A DNA stretch of 22,676 nucleotides, taken from positions 1 through 22,676 of IMG/VR virus record IMGVR_UViG_3300030060_008361, one strand, 5' to 3'. The translations under genes were made by a program, and so were the position numbers. Under the pieces are notes generated by a model. It had not been told where the DNA came from. It made no database searches and was given only the letters and a program-made list of their open reading frames with translations. Below are positions 6,447 through 13,375 of this stretch, one piece after another; position 1 is the stretch's first letter, and every line of letters starts with the position of its first letter. This DNA is from a virus.

Positions 6447-9400
6447 GTGAAAAAAGAACTTCTCTTAGAAGGTGCTGTTGCTGGACATATGAACCATATC
6501 TATGATAATGGTGAAATGACTTTTGGCGAACTAAAGCAACTTCTACAAATGGCAGTGGATGGCAAGCTACGCGGAACAGAAAAAACTGACGGTCAGAACG
6601 TTTTTCTCTCCTTTGACGTTTCAACCCAAAAAGCTAGAGCTATCCGAAACAAAGGCCACATAAAAGCAGGTGGGCTTACTGTTGAGGAGTTTGATGATTT
6701 TTTTTCCGCACACCCAAACCAAGCTTTAAGGTATAGTTTTGTTGAAGCATTAGAAGCATTCGAAGATATAATAAAACAACTAGACAAAGATACTCAATTT
6801 AAAATTTTTGGAAACAAAAAAGATAATATCTACTTTAATACAGAGGTAATGAATCCTGGAGTACCTGATGCTGTAGGTGATGACCCAAGAGGTGCCGGCA
6901 CCACAAATGTAATCCCTTATGATAAGAAAACCTTGCTGGTTCATGAAGTTGGGCATGGTATGTTCGACCCAAAGACAGCATTACCGTATGATGACCCCGA
7001 GTCAAAGAAAAGAGTAGCAAATGCTTATTCTGTTTTAGAGAATGCCCTAATAGGGAAATCTACCGAAGACCCCAGTGTATTTTCTGTTGAAACTCATCCG
7101 CGCAGAAAATTAGAAAAAGCTGGTATGAAAAGAGCTAGCAAAGTGCTTCCAGATGCCATCACTGCAATTGATAATATCGTTGAAGATTTTGGACTAAATG
7201 ATGCATCGACAATTCAAGATATGGTTATGGTGCAAATAAAACCTATAATTGATAGCTTTGGCCTAACAGAGGATAGAAATAAAGAATTTATTTTAAGATT
7301 AATGGGACTTTGCAAGAGCATTGATGACCCCAATAAATTAATTCCTTGTGGCACAAAAGACCCAACAACTGGAAAAAGTCTTCATTATTCACGAATAAAT
7401 ATCAGAGACTTGACCTCTGGGGTGCCCCAAGAGCTAACAGACAGAATAAGACAATTTGACAGCGAATTTAAATATCAAAACTACACAGCTGCTTTAAGCA
7501 AATCTTTATATGAGTTTACAAACGCAATATTACAAGACTTTGATTCCTCTTTTATCGGAGATAACCAAAAAGCCATAAAAGAACTTCAAGATGAATTAAA
7601 GCAATCTATTCAGAAAATACAAGATTCTTCAAATGAAGCCGCACAAGAAGACTTAAAAAAACAACTAGAAAAATTACAAGATGTAAAAAATGTTAATACT
7701 CCTTCAGAGGGGTTTGTTTTCAATTTTAATGGAGTCACTTACAAGTTTACTGGTTGGTTTGCTCCAAGCAACCAAATACTGGGTACAGAGCGTTATGGAC
7801 GCTTTGGGCCTATAGAGCCTAAAGAAACCGAAGAAACGGACTTAGAGGGCAAAACTGGGCCTCTTACGATAGCTGTAGTGCCCGGCGCATTCAAGCCTCC
7901 TCATAAAGGTCACCTCTCTATGGTTGAATCTTTAGCTCAAAACGCAGACAAGGTGATAGTGATAGTATCAACACCACTGAAAGGCGGAAGAACGTTGCCA
8001 TCTGGAAAGATTATTGATTCAGACCATGCCGTACAAATTTGGAACGCTTATCTTGATAACTCTCCTGCGGGAAGTAAAACTACTGTTATCAAGTCACCCT
8101 CTGCTTCTCCGGTAGGGGTAACTTATGATTTTGTTATGAAAGAGCCAGACCCAACTAATTTATTGATTGCTCCACCAGACGCAACTATTCTTTTGGGTTG
8201 TGGTGACAAAGAAGACGATAAAACTAGATTTCAAACGATTGCTTCTAAAGCAAGAGAGGATTTAAAAATACAGGTTCAAGTTTGCGACTTGACAGCAAAA
8301 CATTCAAATGAATATTTACAAATGCTGAAAGAGCATCCTGCTATCTTGGAAGGTTTGCCATCTAACAAGAAGAGCACGGTTTCTGTTGATGACTTACATG
8401 CTTCGGACATGAGGTACATGATTGATGCTGCCGCAAGAGAGTCAATAGGGCTAACCCTGCTTCAGGACTTTGTACCAACAGCAGAAGATGCACTAGCAGT
8501 GCTTGGAATATTAGGATTAAACCCCGCTGATGGTAATGAGCCCGAAGAAGACCAGGTAGAGGAGCCAGAGCTTGATGCTGATGGCCTGCGTGAGATGATT
8601 GAAAAAAGTTTAGAAAACATGCTACAAGAAGATTTTAGAGCACAAAAAGCTCCAAAAGCTAGTCCTGATAGTGGTAAGTTTCAAAATTCTATGAAGTCTA
8701 GACTATCGAAGGCGCATGCAACCTATTTAGATATGGGTCGCAAAGATTTAACAAAACATGGTGGAGGTTTTCACCTTGATAGACCCAAGGATATTTCGAA
8801 TGCTTTTCTAGCGGAAGAGCAAGAAGAAATAGAAGAAATCAGCACAGCGGTTGGCCTCCAGGGCGCACCAGCTGTAAAAAAAGAGGATGAAGAATTGAAA
8901 GAACAAGAACAGCAATTAAGAAAAACTATTAGAATAGGCCTTAGAGAGTTTTTTGATAACAAACAAAAAGAACAAGAAAACCTTATTGAATATGTCATAC
9001 AAGAGCATAATCTTAGGCTGAACTTAAGAACAATGATACTCTCGGAGGCAGCTAGTGAAGATCCAACTGTTGATGTGGCTGATAGTACTGGCATTAATAC
9101 CTTGAAAGATCTTCTTAAAAACTCCAATGTTCTTTCTACTCTTAGAAATGTCTACAAGACTCTCACAACTGATGAAGACCAAAAACTTTCATTTCGAGCA
9201 CACATCGTAAAATGGACACAAGACACTCTAGCACCAGTTAGATTGAACGATATGAAACCAGAAGGAGAAGAGGCGCTTTCCGAAGCAGTTGGTATTGATG
9301 TTGCTGGTATTGATACCGATCCCGCGGATATTAATAAGTTTATTGATGCACAAGATGGCTCAGAAAAAGAAAAACCAGAAGAGCCGCAAGAAGAAGAGGT

Positions 9401-9644
9401 AATGACACCCATATCCGGCGCTGATACTACTGGTCGCAACAAGGCTGAAAGAGTTTACCCTGTGATCGAAAAGTCAATCGTTGATTATTACGGAGAGCTT
9501 GACAATCCAGAAGACCAAGAAATGTTCTATGACTATCTAATTGCCAACCTTAAGCTTTACTTTGATAAATGGGATGGTGAAATGTCTAAAGAAATTGAAG
9601 AGCCAACCAATGATGAGTATGAACAGGCTAAACAAGCTGTCTAA
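6447..9644 (+). CDS. RNA-ligase-like + NMNAT-like fusion, phage polyprotein
   Basis: A 1065-aa protein from a GTG start with AGGAA ten bases upstream. Residues ~1-445 resemble covalent nucleotidyltransferases (RNA ligase/capping type): E-K-T-D-G at 45-49 fits motif I K-x-D-G with K46 as the adenylylated Lys, R-N-K-G at 67, F-N-T-E-V-M at 130-135 fits motif III, S-E-G-F-V-F at 420-425 fits motif IV, and Y-K-F at 432-434 fits motif V. Residues ~472-660 are an HxGH adenylyltransferase: V-P-G-A-F-K-P-P-H-K-G-H ending at 489, and S-D-M-R at 653-656, where NMNAT-type enzymes keep S-x-x-I-R. The C-terminal ~400 residues are helical and acidic with L-S-E|A at 865 and 944, and a G-R-N-K-A-E-R-V-Y-P-V-I-E-K block that I recall from marine phages. 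L-L-E|G at 6-9 is a further possible cleavage site. Neither enzyme activity is proven. Confidence 0.75.
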   Translation: MKKELLLEGAVAGHMNHIYDNGEMTFGELKQLLQMAVDGKLRGTEKTDGQNVFLSFDVSTQKARAIRNKGHIKAGGLTVEEFDDFFSAHPNQALRYSFVEALEAFEDIIKQLDKDTQFKIFGNKKDNIYFNTEVMNPGVPDAVGDDPRGAGTTNVIPYDKKTLLVHEVGHGMFDPKTALPYDDPESKKRVANAYSVLENALIGKSTEDPSVFSVETHPRRKLEKAGMKRASKVLPDAITAIDNIVEDFGLNDASTIQDMVMVQIKPIIDSFGLTEDRNKEFILRLMGLCKSIDDPNKLIPCGTKDPTTGKSLHYSRINIRDLTSGVPQELTDRIRQFDSEFKYQNYTAALSKSLYEFTNAILQDFDSSFIGDNQKAIKELQDELKQSIQKIQDSSNEAAQEDLKKQLEKLQDVKNVNTPSEGFVFNFNGVTYKFTGWFAPSNQILGTERYGRFGPIEPKETEETDLEGKTGPLTIAVVPGAFKPPHKGHLSMVESLAQNADKVIVIVSTPLKGGRTLPSGKIIDSDHAVQIWNAYLDNSPAGSKTTVIKSPSASPVGVTYDFVMKEPDPTNLLIAPPDATILLGCGDKEDDKTRFQTIASKAREDLKIQVQVCDLTAKHSNEYLQMLKEHPAILEGLPSNKKSTVSVDDLHASDMRYMIDAAARESIGLTLLQDFVPTAEDALAVLGILGLNPADGNEPEEDQVEEPELDADGLREMIEKSLENMLQEDFRAQKAPKASPDSGKFQNSMKSRLSKAHATYLDMGRKDLTKHGGGFHLDRPKDISNAFLAEEQEEIEEISTAVGLQGAPAVKKEDEELKEQEQQLRKTIRIGLREFFDNKQKEQENLIEYVIQEHNLRLNLRTMILSEAASEDPTVDVADSTGINTLKDLLKNSNVLSTLRNVYKTLTTDEDQKLSFRAHIVKWTQDTLAPVRLNDMKPEGEEALSEAVGIDVAGIDTDPADINKFIDAQDGSEKEKPEEPQEEEVMTPISGADTTGRNKAERVYPVIEKSIVDYYGELDNPEDQEMFYDYLIANLKLYFDKWDGEMSKEIEEPTNDEYEQAKQAV

Positions 9645-9652
9645 AATAATAC

Positions 9653-9681
9653 TTGATATTCAAAACATAATATGCTATTTT
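9653..9681 (+). promoter_or_regulatory. Candidate sigma70-like promoter
   Basis: TTGATA at 9653-9658, a 17-base spacer and TATTTT at 9676-9681 lie in the only sizeable gap between the large polyprotein gene and the HTH gene. The -10 box is a partial match, so this is tentative. Confidence 0.35.
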
Positions 9682-9716
9682 AGTTGAGGTGGTTGGGTTC
9701 GGCAGAAAAGGACAGC

Positions 9717-10079
9717 ATGTTATTCGATAACACATTTAGAGGTTCTAAATACAAATCAAAAAATGAAAATTTTGATTATAAAAAGAAACTTCTAGAAGAA
9801 AAAAAGATAAATAAAGATTTTTTAAATAGAATAAAGTTAGTAACCCTTGAAGAGTTAGTGTATCTTAAACTAGACTCTATAACTTCAAGTCTTAATGGTA
9901 AGTTGTTGGGCTTTCCCATCATGAAGATGTTGCCTGATATTTGTAAAGAAGCTTTTGTTCTTTTCGCTCTTTCTGTAACAAAAAATCAAAAAGATGCTTG
10001 TGCTATGCTAAACACTGATAAGGTTGGCCTTATAAATTATATGAAGCGATATAAAATTAATGTTGGAGATAAAAAATGA
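9717..10079 (+). CDS. Fis-type helix-turn-helix protein, probable
   Basis: A 120-aa basic protein. I choose ATG 9717 because AAGGA lies just before it; a TTG start at 9684 would add 11 residues without a good ribosome site. The N-terminal half is highly charged (K-Y-K-S-K-N-E-N, K-K-K-L-L-E-E-K-K). The C-terminal ~50 residues (K-E-A-F-V-L-F-A-L-S-V-T-K-N-Q-K-D-A-C-A-M-L, then V-G-L-I-N-Y-M-K-R-Y) have the spacing of a Fis/NtrC-type helix-turn-helix, where the last helix contacts DNA. A regulator of phage transcription, or a DNA-organising protein, would fit. The stop overlaps the cupin start as ATGA. Confidence 0.6.
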   Translation: MLFDNTFRGSKYKSKNENFDYKKKLLEEKKINKDFLNRIKLVTLEELVYLKLDSITSSLNGKLLGFPIMKMLPDICKEAFVLFALSVTKNQKDACAMLNTDKVGLINYMKRYKINVGDKK

Positions 10080-10432
10080 TTGATCAAATAAGAACTGTTG
10101 AAAAACCTTGGGGCGGAGAATTAATCTGGGCTGAGACTAAAGATTATGTAGGAAAGATACTTTTTATTAAAAAAGATAACAGATTATCAAAACAGTACCA
10201 TAAAATAAAAGAAGAGACAATATTTGTAAAGACTGGAATTTTAGGCTTAGAAGTTGGACAAGGTGAAGAACTGCAACAATTAGCTTTAAATGCAGGGCAA
10301 ACCTACCACGTTAAGCCAGGCACTATTCATAGGTTTTGTGCGCCCTACGGAGATGTAGAGCTTATAGAAGTTAGTACCCCACATCTAGATGATGTAGTGA
10401 GATTAGAAGATGATTACAGTAGATCCGAATAA
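10076..10432 (+). CDS. Phosphomannose-isomerase-type cupin
   Basis: A 118-aa single cupin domain matching the C-terminal isomerase part of type II mannose-6-phosphate isomerases (ManC/AlgA family). Marks in order: E-K-P-W-G-G-E at 9-15, K-x-x-x-R-L-S-K-Q-Y-H with the metal His at 42, K-E-E with E46/E47, P-G-T-I-H-R with the metal His at 85, and the diagnostic S-T-P-H-L-D-D-V-V-R-L-E-D-D-Y end. These enzymes convert fructose-6-P and mannose-6-P. The guanylyltransferase half of ManC is absent. It overlaps the phosphomannomutase gene by 23 bases, so two consecutive steps from fructose-6-P to mannose-1-P are encoded together. Confidence 0.85.
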   Translation: MIDQIRTVEKPWGGELIWAETKDYVGKILFIKKDNRLSKQYHKIKEETIFVKTGILGLEVGQGEELQQLALNAGQTYHVKPGTIHRFCAPYGDVELIEVSTPHLDDVVRLEDDYSRSE

Positions 10433-11165
10433 GATTTGTTATATTTTTGATGTTGATGGAACACTAACAGAGCCTAGGCAGAAAATGACTGCGAAATTTT
10501 CTGAAGAATTTAAAGTTTGGCTAGAGGATAAGCAATCTATTATTGCTACAGGTTCCGACTATAGAAAAACTAAAGAACAAGTTCCGAAAAATATTTTATC
10601 GCTCTTTAAATACACTTTTTGTTGTATGGCAAATGAAGTAAGAGATTCAAATGAAAACGTTATCGAGAAATCAGATTTTACTATTCCGATAGAACTAGAG
10701 GACTCTTTGGCTAATTTTCTCATGTGGACTAAGTTTCCTTACAAATGTGGAAATCATATTGAATTTAGAACTGGTATGATTAATTTTTCTGTTGTTGGTA
10801 GAAATGCCACCCAAGAGCAAAGAAATGAATACAATAAATGGGATAATTTAAATGGAGAAAGAGAGCACATCGCAGAGTTTATAAATAATAATTTTCCAAC
10901 CCTTGAGGCAAGCATTGGTGGAAGTATATCGGTAGATATCATAGAACAAGGGTGCGATAAAGGTCAGGTTATCCATTACTTAGAAAACGCAGGAGTAACA
11001 AAAATTGTATTTGTTGGAGATAGATGCTTCCCTGGAGGCAACGATTATGGTATAATAAGAGAGTTAAAAAAATCAGATTTAGCATTCGAATGGTATAATG
11101 TTTCTGGTCCGGAAGATACTTTAGGACTAATTAGATTAAACCCCGTTTTTGGAGGAGGAAAATAA
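10410..11165 (+). CDS. Phosphomannomutase, eukaryote-type HAD family
   Basis: A 251-aa HAD-superfamily protein of the length and motif order of eukaryotic-type phosphomannomutase (PMM). F-D-V-D-G-T-L-T at 13-20 contains the nucleophile Asp and the acid/base Asp. T-G-S-D follows at 47. R-T-G-M-I-N-F-S-V-V-G-R-N-A matches the PMM cap segment R-x-G-M-x-N-x-S-P-I-G-R. G-G-S-I-S-V-D-I-I-E-Q-G-C-D-K-G matches the substrate-specificity loop, and V-G-D-R-C-F-P-G-G-N-D-Y-G is the metal-binding end. It converts mannose-6-P to mannose-1-P. PMM of this type is unusual in bacteria, where the ManB/AlgC type prevails. The start overlaps the cupin gene. The 3' end contains the GGAGGAGG site for the next small gene. 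Confidence 0.85.
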   Translation: MITVDPNKICYIFDVDGTLTEPRQKMTAKFSEEFKVWLEDKQSIIATGSDYRKTKEQVPKNILSLFKYTFCCMANEVRDSNENVIEKSDFTIPIELEDSLANFLMWTKFPYKCGNHIEFRTGMINFSVVGRNATQEQRNEYNKWDNLNGEREHIAEFINNNFPTLEASIGGSISVDIIEQGCDKGQVIHYLENAGVTKIVFVGDRCFPGGNDYGIIRELKKSDLAFEWYNVSGPEDTLGLIRLNPVFGGGK

Positions 11166-11167
11166 TT

Positions 11168-11263
11168 ATGAAAAAGTTTCTACATAAATTGGCCACATTG
11201 TTCGATTCAAAGCATTGCTGCTGCTGTTGTGGTTGCTGTGCGTGCGAGAGTGGCTGCTGCTAA
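11168..11263 (+). CDS. Cysteine-rich microprotein, 31 aa
   Basis: A short open frame with a strong GGAGGAGG ribosome site ~10 bases upstream and an ATG three bases after the phosphomannomutase stop. The N-terminal half is a basic amphipathic helix (M-K-K-F-L-H-K-L-A-T-L-F-D-S-K-H). The C-terminal 15 residues hold ten Cys as C-C-C-C-C-G-C-C-A-C-E-S-G-C-C. The next gene follows after its own AAGGAGA site, so the frame fills the gap with normal phage spacing. The Cys density suggests metal binding of metallothionein type, or palmitoyl-like membrane attachment, but no family is recognised. Confidence 0.6.
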   Translation: MKKFLHKLATLFDSKHCCCCCGCCACESGCC

Positions 11264-11274
11264 GGAGATAAAAA

Positions 11275-11718
11275 ATGCCAAAGTTTTACAGACAAAATAA
11301 AAAAAGAATTGACCCTCGTTATTTTTTAAACGAGACAACAAATAGAGACTTAGATGAGAGTGCCGAGAGGTTTACGGTCGACCAAGGTATTAAATTTTTA
11401 AGTGATAGGTTGCTTGATATGGCTGAATCCGGACAATACATAAACCAGAGTGAAACAATCGACACACTGCTAAAGCAGATAGATAAGTTTAAGTGTGGAA
11501 GAGTACAGGTTGACCAATCAGTTCCATCTCTAAGTCCAATGAATATTCAACAGCTCACAGGGCTTATGAATGATGAAAATATTTCTAGATTTTTTGAAAT
11601 CGCAGCAATGTTGTCGAAGACAAATAACCCAGGTATCGCCGCGGGTTCTGATGGTGATGATGATGGTATTAGCGATGAAAAGGAAGCAGCATTGAGAAAA
11701 GTTATAGACAGTCCTTAA
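11275..11718 (+). CDS. Small virion-type protein with calcium-loop motif
   Basis: A 147-aa protein with AAGGAGA eight bases before the ATG. The N-terminus K-K-R-I-D-P-R-Y-F-L-N-E-T is a motif I recall near the start of proteins from marine T4-like phages; L-N-E|T at 18-21 resembles a prohead-protease site. The middle is helical. The C-terminus contains G-S-D-G-D-D-D-G-I-S-D-E-K-E, an EF-hand or thrombospondin-3-like acidic loop also seen in the HExxH-fused tail at ~6.16 kb. I cannot assign a precise function. Its stop codon lies directly before the tmRNA 5' end. Confidence 0.65.
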   Translation: MPKFYRQNKKRIDPRYFLNETTNRDLDESAERFTVDQGIKFLSDRLLDMAESGQYINQSETIDTLLKQIDKFKCGRVQVDQSVPSLSPMNIQQLTGLMNDENISRFFEIAAMLSKTNNPGIAAGSDGDDDGISDEKEAALRKVIDSP

Positions 11719-12029
<311 letters not shown>

Positions 12030-12056
12030 ACTTTTTCTTAATCACTACTAAATAAA

Positions 12057-12103
12057 GATACTATTTATAATATATAAGTTTACCTTGTGAGGATAGTATT
12101 ATA
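12057..12103 (+). promoter_or_regulatory. AT-rich leader with TATAAT box and inverted repeat
   Basis: A perfect TATAAT is present at 12066-12071 in the gap after the tmRNA, without a good -35 box. ATACTAT (12058-12064) and ATAGTAT (12093-12099) form an inverted repeat spanning the GAGGA ribosome site at 12089-12093. Either a promoter or an RNA hairpin affecting initiation is possible. Confidence 0.35.
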
Positions 12104-12499
12104 ATGGAAAAGAAAAAACTAAAAGCAAAAATAAGAAGAGTCCTTGGTAAAGAGGGCGGCGCAGCCGGAATGAAAGCTTTAAAAAAGCAGACTGATTCCT
12201 CTGAAAAAGATATAAAATCAGCAGTTGCAGATGATGAAAAAGTAGCACAACATCCAGATAAAGACTACATTCTCGCCAAGGGGAAAATACAAATCTCTGA
12301 AGATGAAATTATTGATATGATTCAAGAAGAACTAAAAATTGTTCTTGATGAAAAACGCAAAAAGAAAAAAAGCAAGAAAAAGAAAGATGATAGATGCACA
12401 AGGATAGCCAAGAGAAAATATAATGTCTGGCCATCTGCTTATGCTTCAGGGGCTGTAGTTCGCTGCCGCGCCGGAAAAATCTGGAAAGGCGAAAAATAA
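12104..12499 (+). CDS. Basic Cys-containing protein, possible head cargo 1
   Basis: A 131-aa, very basic protein. Residues 1-60 include a helical start (M-E-K-K-K-L-K-A-K-I-R-R-V-L-G-K) and a charged stretch. Residues 63-83 hold the recurrent amphipathic motif I-S-E-D-E-I-I-D-M-I-Q-E-E-L-K-I-V-L-D-E, with I-Q-E and L-D-E as possible prohead-protease sites. A lysine run (84-94) precedes the terminal domain R-C-T-R-I-A-K-R-K-Y-N-V-W-P-S-A-Y-A-S-G-A-V-V-R-C, a Cys-flanked block I recall from marine phage proteins. First of four neighbouring genes of the same character. An internal-protein-like packaging role is inference. Confidence 0.65.
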   Translation: MEKKKLKAKIRRVLGKEGGAAGMKALKKQTDSSEKDIKSAVADDEKVAQHPDKDYILAKGKIQISEDEIIDMIQEELKIVLDEKRKKKKSKKKKDDRCTRIAKRKYNVWPSAYASGAVVRCRAGKIWKGEK

Positions 12500-12500
12500 G

Positions 12501-13052
12501 ATGAATATTCGCATCAAAATTCAAAAGTCTATTGATACGGCTAAATCTGACGTTGAAAAGATGCAGTGCCCTGATGCGACTCAAAACTTAAAGCTGAACA
12601 CCAAAAATAGAAATGGAGCTATAAAACAAGAGCATATTCAATATGGGCCACTCAATGTTGACGAGCCTGGTATGTACTGGAAAGATATTGCAGAGTTTTG
12701 GAACACTTCAGAAAATGCAGCAAAAAAATCAAATTGCTCGAATTGTGTCGCGTTTGATATATCACCTCGCATGGATGAATGCATGCCCGGGCCAGTAAGT
12801 GACCCTGACGGGCGCCTAGGGTACTGCTGGATGCATCACTTTAAGTGTCATTCTGCTAGAGCTTGTAGAACTTGGGCAAAAGGCGGCCCAATAAAAATTG
12901 ATGATAAGTCCTATGAATGGCAGGAAAAAAACGAAAACAAAATAGAAGAAAGGTGCCAAAAAGGATACAAAACTCATTCAAAAAGAAAAACGAAAAAAAT
13001 GTACGGTAAAACATATAGGAACTGTGTAAAAGCAGAACAATTATCCAAATGA
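12501..13052 (+). CDS. Cys-rich basic protein, possible Fe-S or Zn site
   Basis: A 183-aa protein starting with M-N-I-R-I-K-I, like the M-K-I-K-I-K-I start of the gene at 13375. The central domain (~48-130) is strikingly ordered: Y-G-P-L-N-V-D-E-P-G-M-Y-W, then Cys 79 and 82 (C-x2-C), Cys 94, Cys 109, Cys 116 and Cys 122, with G-Y-C-W-M-H-H-F-K-C-H. A C-x2-C followed by spaced Cys is the layout of small Fe-S (HiPIP-like) or zinc proteins; I cannot choose. The C-terminus is a basic R-C-Q-K-G-Y...R-K-T-K-K-M-Y-G-K-T-Y-R-N-C segment. A single base separates the previous stop from its ATG; its own TGA overlaps the next ATG. Confidence 0.65.
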   Translation: MNIRIKIQKSIDTAKSDVEKMQCPDATQNLKLNTKNRNGAIKQEHIQYGPLNVDEPGMYWKDIAEFWNTSENAAKKSNCSNCVAFDISPRMDECMPGPVSDPDGRLGYCWMHHFKCHSARACRTWAKGGPIKIDDKSYEWQEKNENKIEERCQKGYKTHSKRKTKKMYGKTYRNCVKAEQLSK

Positions 13053-13375
13053 AAAAGCAAGAACTCATAGATATAATAAAAGAAGAACTATCTATAGTTC
13101 TTGAAAAAAGAAAAAAGAAACGCAAAAAAGCCGGCACTGAATCGAGCAAAGAATCCTCATTAAGAGATTGGTTTGGCCGTAAAGGAGCCAAAGGCAAAAA
13201 GAAAGGGTGGGTTGATTGTAACGCCCCTGATGGAAAGGGCGGATATAAATCTTGTGGTCGCTCTTCTGGGGAGAAAAGGTCAAAGTATCCGGCATGCCGA
13301 CCAACTCCCGGTGCATGTAAAGAGAAAGGTCGAGGTAAATCTTGGGGTAAGAAAGCCAAGAGAGGTAAAAAATAA
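13049..13375 (+). CDS. Basic Gly/Cys-rich protein, possible head cargo
   Basis: A 108-aa, highly basic protein. Residues 1-20 (M-K-K-Q-E-L-I-D-I-I-K-E-E-L-S-I-V-L-E-K) are almost the same as residues 66-84 of the protein at 12104, followed by the same sort of R-K-K-K-R-K-K run. The remaining ~75 residues hold V-D-C-N-A-P-D-G-K-G-G-Y-K-S-C-G-R, K-Y-P-A-C-R-P-T-P-G-A-C-K and a K-G-R-G-K-S-W-G-K-K tail: four Cys in a loop-like basic domain. I recall this block from marine phage proteins but know no function. ATGA overlap upstream and TAATG overlap downstream mean it is translated with its neighbours. Confidence 0.65.
   Translation: MKKQELIDIIKEELSIVLEKRKKKRKKAGTESSKESSLRDWFGRKGAKGKKKGWVDCNAPDGKGGYKSCGRSSGEKRSKYPACRPTPGACKEKGRGKSWGKKAKRGKK

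Noticed and set aside
9684-9716. TTG start for the helix-turn-helix protein.
   Set aside because: No ribosome site fits it, while AAGGA sits just before ATG 9717.
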